From Asanoa ishikariensis (lineage in GTDB: Bacteria > Actinomycetota > Actinomycetes > Mycobacteriales > Micromonosporaceae), in contig NZ_FNQB01000001.1 in assembly GCF_900107455.1 (NCBI RefSeq), positions 558,001 to 622,000 on the forward strand: 64,000 nucleotides of DNA, given 5' to 3'. Below the pieces are notes generated by a model. The model saw nothing but the letters and a program-made list of their open reading frames with translations, was not told where the DNA came from and searched no databases. Shown in pieces: positions 1 to 7,491 of the stretch. The position numbers and the translations under genes are program-made. How positions within the stretch are numbered: position 1 is the first letter of the stretch; every line of letters begins with the position of its first letter.

Positions 1-402
1 GGCGAACGTGGCGGTGTTGGCCAGCGCCACCGCCGAGCCGAGGTCGAACACGTCCGGCGCGCCGCCCTGGCCCTTGAGTTGCTTGGCGGCGTTGATCTCG
101 TCCTGGCTGGAGGCGTCCGGCTGCGCCGAGTTCACCTTGATGCCGTACTTGGCGGTGAAGGCGGTGATGATCTCGCCGTAGTTGGCCCAGTCCGGCGGCA
201 GCGCGATGACGTTGAGCGCGCCTTCCTTCTTGGCTGCCTCGACGAGCTTGTCCAGCCCACCGAGGGCGGCGGCGTTCTGCGCCTTCGCCGCGTCACTCGC
301 GGCGGCCTCGTTGTTGCTGGACGGCGGGGAGCACGCGGTAAGACCGACCATCGCGGCGGCAACCGCGACCAGGGCGGTCCCGCGGGTAATCGAGAATCGC
401 AC
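1..402 (-). CDS. ABC transporter substrate-binding lipoprotein (3' end cut by window edge)
   Basis: Probable extracytoplasmic solute-binding protein of an ABC importer; only the first 134 residues are in the window. The N-terminus is a lipoprotein signal peptide with lipobox L-T-A-C, so the mature protein should be tethered to the outer face of the membrane. The next part (L-D-K-L-V-E-A-A-K-K-E-G, then W-A-N-Y-G-E-I-I and Q-G-G-A-P-D-V-F-D-L-G) matches the start of the spermidine/putrescine and Fe(III)-type binding-protein fold. The GTG start is chosen because AAGGGAGG lies 6-7 bases upstream. The substrate cannot be told from this fragment, and the permease and ATPase genes, if linked, lie to the left. 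Confidence 0.85.
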   Translation of the reverse strand, partial: MRFSITRGTALVAVAAAMVGLTACSPPSSNNEAAASDAAKAQNAAALGGLDKLVEAAKKEGALNVIALPPDWANYGEIITAFTAKYGIKVNSAQPDASSQDEINAAKQLKGQGGAPDVFDLGSAVALANTATFA

Positions 403-656
403 GGATCCTCCCTTCTCGCCGATCCGTCTCTGGACCGGCCTCGTAGATTCTTTTGCCGGCATGATCATGCGGGGGACCTGCTTGCGAGCGGCGCAACAGC
501 GGGAGGCCGCACTGTGGCGATTGGGTGGCCAGGCATTTCTCACACCCCGTTCGGCGGGCGGGATGGGCGCCGTCGTCCGAAACGTGCCTGTGCGTCAGGG
601 CGGCGGTGAGTACGCGAGCCCATGCCGCCCGCCCGCCGAAGCAGCATCCTGAGCGG

Positions 657-1955
657 ATGCGGGGGAACCGACTGTTCGTTCAACTCGGAGCGCTGTGGCT
701 CTTCGGCGGCGTCCTGGTGCCGACCGCGGTCGCCGCGCTCACCACGCTGCTCTGGGGAGCGGGGGACTACGTCTTCGTCGGCCTGGCGGTCGGCCTCGTG
801 CTGTTCGCCGGCTACCTGTTGACGGTCGTCACGCTCACCGCCCCGGTCACCCGGCTCGGTGCGACCGTCCCCGCCCGCCTGCTCTGGGTGGTCATCGTCC
901 TCGTCGGCGGCACCGTGCTGTGGTCCCAGGGCTGGGCGTTCGCCGACGCCGCCGAGCTCGGGATCAGCCACAACCCATGGTGGGTGGCACTCTTCGGCGG
1001 CCTCGCGTACGCGCTGGTCGCCGGTTTCCTGTTGCGTGGCTGGCGGCTCAACCTGACCGCCGTCGGCGTCCTGCTCGCCCTCACGGTAGGGGGTTTGGTG
1101 GCGCTGCGGGCAGCCGAGCCCGAGGAGCCGGCCGGGGTCAGCCACGGCGCGGTGTACGTCGTCGAGATACCCGGCTACACGCCCAGCGACGACACGTACG
1201 GCGACCGGATCGGCACCGGGCCGTTCATGCCGACCGACCGCAGCACGATTCCCGCACTCCAGTACGTCAACGTCTTCGGCTACGGCCCCGACAACCAGCG
1301 CCACCCGGGCGGCCCCGGCTGCGGCGAGACGCTGTTCGACTCACCGTTGAGCTCGGCGGAGTGCACCCCCGAACCGGGCGGCAACCTCGTCTACCGTCGC
1401 GGCGTCATCGAACACGGCTACCAGGTCGCCGCCGGATCCGGCTCGATCGTGGTGGTGGCGGGCTCGCTCGCGGTCGACCGGGACCTGCTCCGGTCCGCTG
1501 CCCGTTCGGTGCGCGCCGGCACCGCCACCGACGTCCCCAACATGACTGGCACGTTCTACGTCGCTGACGTACCCGGTTACTTGCCGCAGCCGTTCGGCAT
1601 GCCGCCCGGGGTTCAGTATCTGCGCGCCGACAACAAGAGTGGGGATCGCAGCGTGCGGATCACGGTCTTCGCGGTGCGGGCCGACCAGGGCGACCAGTGC
1701 TTCAACTCGACGTGCTCACCGGACGGGCCGGACCTGAAGTACCTGCGGCGCGGCGACGTGCACGGCTATGTCCAGCACCGGGGCGACATCATCGTCAGCG
1801 CCGAGGGTGGCCTCTTGGTCGACCGCGAGCTGCTGCGGCGTGTGGTGCTGGACGCTCGTCCCGCTACCGACGCCGAACTGCTGCGCGTTCCGCCCACCAC
1901 GCCGCCCGGTGACCGTTACGACCGGCTGCGCGGGTGGCTGCGTACCAACACCTAG
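657..1955 (+). CDS. membrane protein with duplicated extracytoplasmic domain, unknown function
   Basis: I do not recognise the family. The 432-residue protein starts with about five hydrophobic segments (roughly 9-30, 38-62, 74-92, 108-126, 132-150). A hydrophilic C-terminal half of about 280 residues follows. That half is an internal duplication: each copy begins with an aromatic strand ending in a P-G-Y motif (VYVVEIPGY near 163, FYVADVPGY near 302), has a pair of Cys, and ends with a G-Y...V-D-R-x-L-L-R segment. The Cys pairs suggest disulfides and exposure outside the membrane. The ATG at 657 is the first codon that leaves a clean N-terminal membrane segment; the frame is open further upstream. 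Its TAG shares CTAG with the stop of the convergent TetR gene. Confidence 0.75.
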   Translation: MRGNRLFVQLGALWLFGGVLVPTAVAALTTLLWGAGDYVFVGLAVGLVLFAGYLLTVVTLTAPVTRLGATVPARLLWVVIVLVGGTVLWSQGWAFADAAELGISHNPWWVALFGGLAYALVAGFLLRGWRLNLTAVGVLLALTVGGLVALRAAEPEEPAGVSHGAVYVVEIPGYTPSDDTYGDRIGTGPFMPTDRSTIPALQYVNVFGYGPDNQRHPGGPGCGETLFDSPLSSAECTPEPGGNLVYRRGVIEHGYQVAAGSGSIVVVAGSLAVDRDLLRSAARSVRAGTATDVPNMTGTFYVADVPGYLPQPFGMPPGVQYLRADNKSGDRSVRITVFAVRADQGDQCFNSTCSPDGPDLKYLRRGDVHGYVQHRGDIIVSAEGGLLVDRELLRRVVLDARPATDAELLRVPPTTPPGDRYDRLRGWLRTNT

Positions 1956-2659
1956 GTCGAGGTCCAGCCCTGCTGGCGCAGGCGTTCGACGCCGTCCAGC
2001 AACAGGTCCAGCGCGAACTCGAACTCGAACTGGTCGTCGCAGCCCGGCCCGACGACCGACGCGTCGTCGTGCGCCGCGGCGCCGGCGATCGCCGCCAGGT
2101 GCGGGAAGGCGGCGGCGGCTTCGGGCGGGAAGCCCGCGGGTGGCTCGGGATCGGCCGGTCCGGACCTGCCGGCGCGCCGCGAGTCGTCGAACAGCTCCTG
2201 GCTGAAGCCCAGCATCCGGCTGCCCATCGCGTGCATGACGTGGTGGGCGAGGTCGGTGGAGAACCCGCCGCGTTCGCGAAGGATCCCGACCATCGAGTTG
2301 AGGTAGCCGAGGATGGCCGGCGTCGCCTGGTTCCGCGCCTCGATCGCGATCGGCGCCCAGGGGTGGCGGAGCAGCGCCTCGCGCGCCGAGAGGATGCGCC
2401 GGCGGACGACCGGCTGCCAGTCGGCGTCCGACACCGGTGGATCGATCTCGCCGACGACCACGTCGATCATGCCGTCGAGGAGCTCGTCCTTGTTGGCCAC
2501 GTGCTTGTAGAGGGCCATCGGCACGACGCCGAGCTCTTGGGCGAGTTTGCGCATGCTGAGGGATTCGATCCCGGCCTCGTCGGCCAGCGCGACGGCCGCG
2601 TGCAGGACGCGATCCCTGCTCAGCGGCGTCCGGCGCAGCGTCTCGACCTGCTCAGCCAT
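1952..2659 (-). CDS. TetR/AcrR family transcriptional repressor
   Basis: One-component repressor of 235 residues. The N-terminal HTH runs from about residue 13 to 60 and shows the TetR signature (A-G-I-E-S-L-S-M-R-K-L-A-Q-E-L-G-V...A-L-Y-K-H-V-x-N-K-D-E-L-L). The rest is a helical ligand-binding domain of the TetR_C type. The gene is divergent from the oxidoreductase gene 88 bases away. Two near-identical palindromes, GGTGTACnCCGTACACC, lie in the gap and are the obvious operators for this protein. It therefore probably represses the oxidoreductase/DUF2306 operon and perhaps itself. The ligand is unknown. Confidence 0.93.
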   Translation of the reverse strand: MAEQVETLRRTPLSRDRVLHAAVALADEAGIESLSMRKLAQELGVVPMALYKHVANKDELLDGMIDVVVGEIDPPVSDADWQPVVRRRILSAREALLRHPWAPIAIEARNQATPAILGYLNSMVGILRERGGFSTDLAHHVMHAMGSRMLGFSQELFDDSRRAGRSGPADPEPPAGFPPEAAAAFPHLAAIAGAAAHDDASVVGPGCDDQFEFEFALDLLLDGVERLRQQGWTST

Positions 2660-2747
2660 TTCGAAACCTTAACCGCATTGACAGGTGTACGCCGTACACC
2701 TACCGTATTTCCAAGGAGGTGTACACCGTACACCCGGGGAGGGAGTC
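2660..2747 (+). promoter_or_regulatory. divergent promoter with two TetR operators
   Basis: A consensus -35 (TTGACA, 2678-2683) is followed 17 bases later by TACCGT (2701-2706) as the -10. The spacer is exactly one 17-bp palindrome, GGTGTACGCCGTACACC (2684-2700). A second copy, GGTGTACACCGTACACC, lies at 2718-2734 just downstream of the expected transcription start. The copies differ by one base and sit 34 bp centre to centre, about three helical turns. The ribosome-binding site GGGGAGGG (2736-2743) precedes the ATG at 2748. Assignment to the adjacent TetR protein is inferred from position and symmetry. Confidence 0.8.
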
Positions 2748-3734
2748 ATGAAAGCTATCGTTCAGGATCGATACGGCCCGCCGTCCGTCCTCGCGCTCGC
2801 GGACGTCGCGACGCCAACGCCAGCGGCTGACCAGGTGCTGGTGCGGGTCGAGGCCGCCGCGCTCAACGCGTACGACTGGCATGTCATGCGTGGCGACCCT
2901 CGGCTCGCCCGGTTGTCGACCGGCCGGTCCGGGCCGCGGGCGCGGATCCGTGGCCGCGACTTCGCCGGTCGAGTCTCGGCGGTCGGCGCCGACGTCCAGC
3001 GGGTGCGCCCCGGCGACGCGGTCTTCGGCGACCTCGGCGACGCGAACGGCGCGTTCGCCGAATACGCGTGCGTGCCGGAGTCCCTGGTCGCGCCGGCACC
3101 GGTCAACCTGACGGCGCAGCAGGCGGCCGCGCTGCCGTTAGCCGGCGCCACCGCGCTGTTGGGCCTGCGCGACGTCGAGTCCGGGTTCCGTGTCTTGATC
3201 AACGGTGCGTCCGGCGGGGTCGGCACCCTGGCGGTCCAACTGGCGAAGGCGGCCGGCGCGACCGTGACCGCGGTGTGCAGCACCCGCAACGTCGACCTGG
3301 TGAGCTCGCTCGGTGCCGACGAGGTCGTCGACTACACGCGGGCGGACTTCACCCGTCTTGGCGGCCGGCACAACGTGGTGTTCGACCTGGTCGGCAATCG
3401 CTCACTGACCGCGCTGCGACGAGCGCTGACCCCGCGCGGCACCCTCGTACTGTCCGGCGGCGGCGTCTACCGGGGCGGCAGCCTGGTCGGCCCGGTCTGG
3501 CTCATCGCCCGGGGCCAACTCCTCGCGCCGTTCGTGCGCCAGCGCATCTCGGTCCCGGCCGCCACCCCCGACCGGCAGCACCTCGACACGCTCCGCGCCC
3601 ACGCCGAAGCCGGCCGCCTCACCCCGGTCATCGACCGCACCTATCCGCTGGCCGAGGTGCCCGAAGCCATCCGCTACCTGGAAACCGAACACGCCCGGGC
3701 CAAGGTCGTCATCACGATGGACGCCGAGTCGTGA
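2748..3734 (+). CDS. NADP-dependent quinone-oxidoreductase-like enzyme (MDR superfamily)
   Basis: Medium-chain dehydrogenase/reductase of 328 residues, close to the usual length for zeta-crystallin-like quinone oxidoreductases. It has the N-terminal GroES-like fold (MKAIVQDRYG...L-x-V-A-A-A-L-N-x-Y-D-W-H) and a Rossmann fold with G-A-S-G-G-V-G-T-L-A-V-Q-L-A-K near residues 150-165. No zinc-site cysteines are seen, which fits the zinc-free quinone reductase branch. It probably reduces a quinone or enone with NADPH in the cytosol. The ATG at 2748 has GGGGAGGG five bases upstream and lies outside the operators. The stop overlaps the next gene (GTGA), so the two are coupled and share the TetR-controlled promoter. 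Confidence 0.9.
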   Translation: MKAIVQDRYGPPSVLALADVATPTPAADQVLVRVEAAALNAYDWHVMRGDPRLARLSTGRSGPRARIRGRDFAGRVSAVGADVQRVRPGDAVFGDLGDANGAFAEYACVPESLVAPAPVNLTAQQAAALPLAGATALLGLRDVESGFRVLINGASGGVGTLAVQLAKAAGATVTAVCSTRNVDLVSSLGADEVVDYTRADFTRLGGRHNVVFDLVGNRSLTALRRALTPRGTLVLSGGGVYRGGSLVGPVWLIARGQLLAPFVRQRISVPAATPDRQHLDTLRAHAEAGRLTPVIDRTYPLAEVPEAIRYLETEHARAKVVITMDAES

Positions 3735-4378
3735 CCAAAAGCTGGCGCGTCCCGGTGGCGTTGGTCGCCCTCACCCTTGTCCCGGCGGTCGCCGGGTCGC
3801 TGCGGCTCCTCGAACTTGCCGGCGGCCCACAGTTGCTGCCGACCAACCCCCGCGTCGACGCCTCCCCGGCGCCGGTGGTGGTGCACGTGCTCGCCGCGGT
3901 CGCCTACGCCTTCCTCGGCGCGTTCCAGTTCTCGGCCCGGCTGCGCCGGCGCCGGCCGGGCTGGCACCGCGGCGCCGGCCGGGTCCTGGTCGGGGCCGGC
4001 CTGCTGGTCGCCGGCTCCGGGATCTGGATGACGCTGTTCTACCCGGACGCACCGGGCGGCGACCTGCTGTGGGGCGTCCGGCTCGTAGTCGGTTCGGCCA
4101 TGGCGGCAGCCATCGTGCTGGGTTTCGCGGCAATCCGGCGGCGCGACATTGCCGCCCACCGCGCCTGGATGATCCGTGCTTACGCGCTTGCGGTCGCTGC
4201 GGGAACCCAGGCGTTCACCCAGAGCATCGGGGAGGGCGTGTTCGGCACGAGCGACCTGTCGACCGCCATCTCCATCTCAATGGGCTGGGTCATCAACGCG
4301 GCGGTCGCCGAGTGGGCCATCCGCCGGGCACCGGTCGCGCCGGGCAATCGCCGTCAAACAAAGGTCATCCGCGCCTAA
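3731..4378 (+). CDS. DUF2306 family membrane protein
   Basis: Integral membrane protein of 215 residues with about five or six hydrophobic segments. The pattern W-H-R-x-x-G-R-V...G-x-W-M-T-L-F-Y...R-D-I-A-A-H-R-A-W-M-I-R-A-Y-A-L is typical of DUF2306. Its conserved His residues near membrane boundaries resemble heme-binding cytochrome-like proteins, but the family's biochemical role is not established to my knowledge. The GTG start overlaps the stop of the oxidoreductase by four bases, so it is translationally coupled. Membership of the TetR-controlled operon suggests a redox-related job or a response to the same inducer. Confidence 0.85.
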   Translation: MTKSWRVPVALVALTLVPAVAGSLRLLELAGGPQLLPTNPRVDASPAPVVVHVLAAVAYAFLGAFQFSARLRRRRPGWHRGAGRVLVGAGLLVAGSGIWMTLFYPDAPGGDLLWGVRLVVGSAMAAAIVLGFAAIRRRDIAAHRAWMIRAYALAVAAGTQAFTQSIGEGVFGTSDLSTAISISMGWVINAAVAEWAIRRAPVAPGNRRQTKVIRA

Positions 4379-4731
4379 GGGCCCGCGTAGAACACAACTG
4401 GGGTCGCAAGAGTCCTGGGAGTTCATTTACCTACAACTACAAGTGAGCAATTCTCGGCGTACGTTTTCCGCAGCGACTATGAGGGGCCGAGGGGCAGCGC
4501 GGACAGGGTCTGCCGGTTGCCTGCGGCAGGCTTTGTTGATCGGCGGCATCGCCGACGTCTTGTATGTCTTCTTTGCCGAAGTCAGCACTAGGCAGGAAAC
4601 CCGGTGATCTGCCTGGTCAGCCGTTCGTTGAGGTTACCGTGGCTGACATGGGGCATGGAAAACGTCGCATCTGGTCCTTATTGTTTAGGCATCCCACCAG
4701 GTCCACCCCTCAGCCTGGGAGGCAACAGGAG
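4379..4731. other. 353-bp gap of lower GC, no supported gene
   Basis: The stretch between the DUF2306 gene and the small gene at 4732 is visibly richer in A/T than its surroundings. GCCTGCGGCAGGC (4519-4531) followed by TTTGTT is a short terminator-like hairpin that could end the upstream operon. CGGCG-GCAT-CGCCG lies a few bases further on. A promoter for the gene pair at 4732 should be here, but I see no convincing -35/-10 pair. Confidence 0.35.
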
Positions 4732-4929
4732 ATGACGCCGTCCACATCCGTGCCCGCCGACGTTGACGTCGTACAGATGTCCGCAGCCGAGTGGCGGGCC
4801 GCAGCGGAACGCGGTCTTCAGAGACTTGGCATTACCTATGACGAGCTTGCGGGGCAGGCCCGTGCGGGCGACTTCACCTCGCGCGACGCGCACAAGCTGT
4901 GGGTAGCCATCGGTGGCAGGCGCCCCTGA
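4732..4929 (+). CDS. small hypothetical protein (65 aa), first gene of a low-GC pair
   Basis: Acidic small soluble protein with a helical core (M-S-A-A-E-W-R-A-A-A-E-R-G-L-Q-R-L-G-I-T-Y-D-E-L-A). The core resembles short actinobacterial proteins found next to a larger partner gene; I do not recognise a named family. The ATG has an AGGAG core (4726-4730) too close to be ideal, while GGGAGG about 14 bases upstream is an alternative site. The stop overlaps the start of the next gene by 17 bases, so the two are probably made together. The arrangement recalls a small regulator or antitoxin before an effector, but no motif proves this. Confidence 0.55.
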   Translation: MTPSTSVPADVDVVQMSAAEWRAAAERGLQRLGITYDELAGQARAGDFTSRDAHKLWVAIGGRRP

Positions 4930-5629
4930 ACTGAGGGTGCAGGCACGCACCTTCGCATCCTCGTTCGCCGATGTATTGAATACAACGGTCTGCGACAACG
5001 TAAAGGTAGGCGCAGTAGTAGAGAGAGCGTCGGCGTACGTTGGGACCAACCTGGACCGCGCGGACCTGTCCACGTCTGCTGTCCGCCTGCGCACAACTGC
5101 TCGGACCAAGGTGTGGCTCGACATTAGCTGTTCCCTCTATACCAACGAAGAGGGCTACCTCACCGTGGCCAGTTCCTACTGCGGCATCTACCTTGGGGAC
5201 GAGCAAGAGCTACTCCTGCACTACGACTACGAGCGCGACAAGACCGCTTACACCGAGGCTCACATCCAGGTTGCTGGCGACCACCCCATGTTGGAGCAGC
5301 TTCTTCGCGAAGTCGGCCGTCCACGTGACAAAATGAAGAAGCTTCATTTGCCTGTGGGTGGCCGCCGTCTCCGCCCGTCCTTGGAGGATTTGCTGGAGAG
5401 CTTAATCGCAGAGCGGATCTTGAGCCCAAAGGTCGGATGGCAGAAAATACTCGGTGACAGCCGACTGACCTACCGCAAGAACCAGATCGCTGCAGTGGTG
5501 CGGTCCAACCAGGCCACCGCTATCGCCACTCTCAAGCGGCTGGGCTACGAAGTAGTCAGGCGTGAGGATACTGCGGCCGCCAAGCCGGCCAACAAGGGCG
5601 TCGTTCGTCAGCGTAGAAGCGACGAGTGA
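4913..5629 (+). CDS. hypothetical protein (238 aa), low-GC gene pair
   Basis: Unrecognised soluble protein. The N-terminal ~130 residues look like alternating beta strands (V-W-L-D-I-S-C-S-L-Y...Y-L-T-V-A-S-S-Y-C-G-I-Y-L). The C-terminal ~100 residues are basic and helical (L-R-P-S-L-E-D-L-L-E-S-L-I-A-E-R-I-L, then N-Q-A-T-A-I-A-T-L-K-R-L-G-Y-E-V), which might bind nucleic acid. Codons such as GTA, AGA, AAA and TTA, rare in the rest of the window, are common here (for example GCA GTA GTA GAG AGA near 5010). The gene therefore looks acquired. It overlaps the preceding 65-residue gene by 17 bases. Confidence 0.6.
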   Translation: MAGAPELRVQARTFASSFADVLNTTVCDNVKVGAVVERASAYVGTNLDRADLSTSAVRLRTTARTKVWLDISCSLYTNEEGYLTVASSYCGIYLGDEQELLLHYDYERDKTAYTEAHIQVAGDHPMLEQLLREVGRPRDKMKKLHLPVGGRRLRPSLEDLLESLIAERILSPKVGWQKILGDSRLTYRKNQIAAVVRSNQATAIATLKRLGYEVVRREDTAAAKPANKGVVRQRRSDE

Positions 5630-5778
5630 GAATAGGTCGCACATCGCCCGCGTTGATGAGCCGTCCACTCCGTACGCCAACAAGAAGCCTGAGGGTTACT
5701 CCCTGTTTCGCCGTACAACGAGATGAACCCGTGGCGGCGTTGTCGCCGCAGGCGCGCCCGACGGTCGCTCCGCCCGCT

Positions 5779-5797
5779 GGGCCTGCAGAAGAGGCCC
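5779..5797. terminator. possible weak terminator hairpin after alkB
   Basis: GGGCCT (5779-5784) and AGGCCC (5792-5797) can pair over a 7-base loop, a few bases beyond the stop of the minus-strand alkB gene. There is no T tract on either side. A second perfect hairpin, GCGGCG-TTGT-CGCCGC (5734-5749), lies between it and the convergent gene. Confidence 0.3.
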
Positions 5798-5801
5798 GTG
5801 C

Positions 5802-6437
5802 TCAGCTGACGCCCACCGGCCTGAACTGGACGCTGACTCGCGGGCCGACTTTCTTGGCGGTTTTCGGGATCGCGTGTTCCCACGTGCGTTGGCACGACCC
5901 GCCCATCACGACCAGGTCGCCGTGGCCTAGGGGGAACTTCAGGCTGTCGGAGCCGCCGCCGCGTGGGCGTAGGAGCAGCGGGCGGGGTGAGCCGAAGGAG
6001 ACGATCGCGACCAGGGTGTCCTGGCTCGAGGAGCGGCCCGTCGTGTCGCCGTGCCAGGCCACGCTGTCGCGGCCGTCGCGGTAGAGGCACATTCCCGTGG
6101 TGACGAACGGTTCGCCCAGTTCCTGCGCGTAATAGGCCGTCAGGCGCTCGCGCGCCGACGTGAGCAGCGGGTGGGGCAGCGGCTCGTCGGCGTCGTACCA
6201 GCGGAGCAGGCGCGGCACGTCGACCTCACGCTCGTACATCTCGCGTCGCTCGGCTCGCCAGCCGATGTCTCCCAGCAGCGTTTCCAGGATGACTTCGGAG
6301 CCGTCGACCCAACCGGGCAGATGGTCGACCCAGGCGCCCCGGGTGAGCTCGGTGCGTTGGACGCGTCCGTCGAGCTGGCCGAGGGTTGGCTCCTCGACCA
6401 GGTCGAACATCGATGGCTGGTGTGCGATGCCGTGCAT
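5802..6437 (-). CDS. alkB: AlkB-type alpha-ketoglutarate/Fe(II) dioxygenase (DNA alkylation repair)
   Basis: The 211-residue protein carries the AlkB iron site: H129-G-D131 (in A-W-H-G-D) and H188 (in W-E-H-A-I-P-K). R200 and R206 in G-P-R-V-S-V-Q-F-R are placed to bind 2-oxoglutarate. The spacing and length match bacterial AlkB homologues, which oxidatively remove methyl groups from 1-methyladenine and 3-methylcytosine in DNA or RNA. The exact substrate of this member is inferred. The ATG is followed by H-G-I-A-H-Q-P-S-M-F-D, a usual AlkB beginning. It is divergent from the galT-like gene, with an 18-bp dyad in the gap. Confidence 0.92.
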   Translation of the reverse strand: MHGIAHQPSMFDLVEEPTLGQLDGRVQRTELTRGAWVDHLPGWVDGSEVILETLLGDIGWRAERREMYEREVDVPRLLRWYDADEPLPHPLLTSARERLTAYYAQELGEPFVTTGMCLYRDGRDSVAWHGDTTGRSSSQDTLVAIVSFGSPRPLLLRPRGGGSDSLKFPLGHGDLVVMGGSCQRTWEHAIPKTAKKVGPRVSVQFRPVGVS

Positions 6438-6456
6438 AACCGCAGCGTAGCGCGGT

Positions 6457-6474
6457 TTAGCACAACAGTGCTAA
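6457..6474. promoter_or_regulatory. palindrome between alkB and galT-like genes
   Basis: Arms TTAGCAC (6457-6463) and GTGCTAA (6468-6474) are perfect inverted repeats around four bases, centred in a 58-bp divergent gap. The arms resemble CIRCE half-sites, but CIRCE arms are nine bases separated by nine, so HrcA is not the expected binder. A dimeric repressor of either gene is more likely. Confidence 0.45.
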
Positions 6475-6495
6475 CGGGTGGCTTGATCTATTAAG

Positions 6496-7491
6496 TTGAA
6501 CATCGTGATCACCGAGACACGGGTCGACGCGGAGACCGGCGAATGGCGCCTGAGCGCACCACGGCGGGCCCAGCGGCCGGACGAGGGGCGGCGGGCTTCC
6601 ACCGGCTGCCCGTTCTGTCCCGGTCATGAGGAGCAGACGCCGCCGGACCGGCTGCGGGTGCCCGCCGCCGGCGACGGGGCCTGGCGGGTCCGGGGGTTCG
6701 CCAACAAATACCCGATCGTGAGCCCGGCCGCCGACCTCGAGAGCGCGACCGGGCTGTTCCCGAGGTTCCCGGCGACCGGCGACCACGAGGTGCTGGTCGA
6801 GTCGCCGGACCACGACTGGGACCTGCGCATGGCCACGTACGAGCAGGCGCTCGAAGTCCTGGGCGCACTCCGGGAGCGGTCCCGGGCGCTGAGCGGGCCG
6901 CGGCCCGCCGCCGTCGTGGTGTTCCGCAACTACGGTGTCGCCGCCGGTGCCTCGTTGCGGCACCCGCACAGCCAGCTCGTCGCGCTCGACCAGGCGCCGC
7001 CGGGGCTGATGGGCCGGTGGCGGCTGGCCCGCGGGCATTACACCGACACCGGACGCCGGCTGGTCGACGACCTGGCCGCCGCCGAGCGCGCGGCGGGCGA
7101 GCGGGTCGTCGCCGACAACGGGGTGCTGGTCTATCAGCCGTACGCCGCCGCGGTCCCGCATCAGACCGTGCTCGTGCCCGGGGACGGGCGCGGCACCCTC
7201 GCCGACGCTAGCGACGACGCCCTCGCGGCCGTCGCCCGGATCCTGCCGCCGCTGCTGCGCGGTCTCGCGGAGGTGCTCGACGACCCGGCGTACAACCTGG
7301 TCGTCCACGCCGGACCGTCTGATGTGGAGGCTAGGGAGGTGGCCCGGTGGTGGCAGTGGCACGTCGAGGTCCACCCACGGACGACCACGTTCGCGGGACT
7401 GGAGCTGGCCACCGGGCTGCTGGTCAACCCCAGTCGGCCCGAGGAGACCGCGCCGGAGTTGGCCAAGGCCGTGTCAGCCGCCGGACGGTAG
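6496..7491 (+). CDS. galactose-1-phosphate uridylyltransferase family protein
   Basis: HIT-superfamily nucleotidyltransferase of 331 residues. The N-terminus has a zinc-type C38-P-F-C41 motif and the active site is H156-P-H158-S-Q160, the GalT H-P-H-x-Q motif whose second His is the uridylylated nucleophile. A later H-x-E-x-H-P segment (W-H-V-E-V-H-P) fits the second metal or substrate site. No galK or galE is adjacent, so the true substrate may be another hexose-1-phosphate or ADP-sugar-type compound. The start is uncertain: TTG at 6496 or GTG at 6505, neither with a clear ribosome-binding site. The 3' end overlaps the convergent gene by 18 bases. Confidence 0.85.
   Translation: MNIVITETRVDAETGEWRLSAPRRAQRPDEGRRASTGCPFCPGHEEQTPPDRLRVPAAGDGAWRVRGFANKYPIVSPAADLESATGLFPRFPATGDHEVLVESPDHDWDLRMATYEQALEVLGALRERSRALSGPRPAAVVVFRNYGVAAGASLRHPHSQLVALDQAPPGLMGRWRLARGHYTDTGRRLVDDLAAAERAAGERVVADNGVLVYQPYAAAVPHQTVLVPGDGRGTLADASDDALAAVARILPPLLRGLAEVLDDPAYNLVVHAGPSDVEAREVARWWQWHVEVHPRTTTFAGLELATGLLVNPSRPEETAPELAKAVSAAGR

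Noticed and set aside
6457-6474. CIRCE element for HrcA
   Set aside because: Spacing between the arms is four bases rather than the 11-13 left between seven-base arms in true CIRCE, and no chaperone gene is present.
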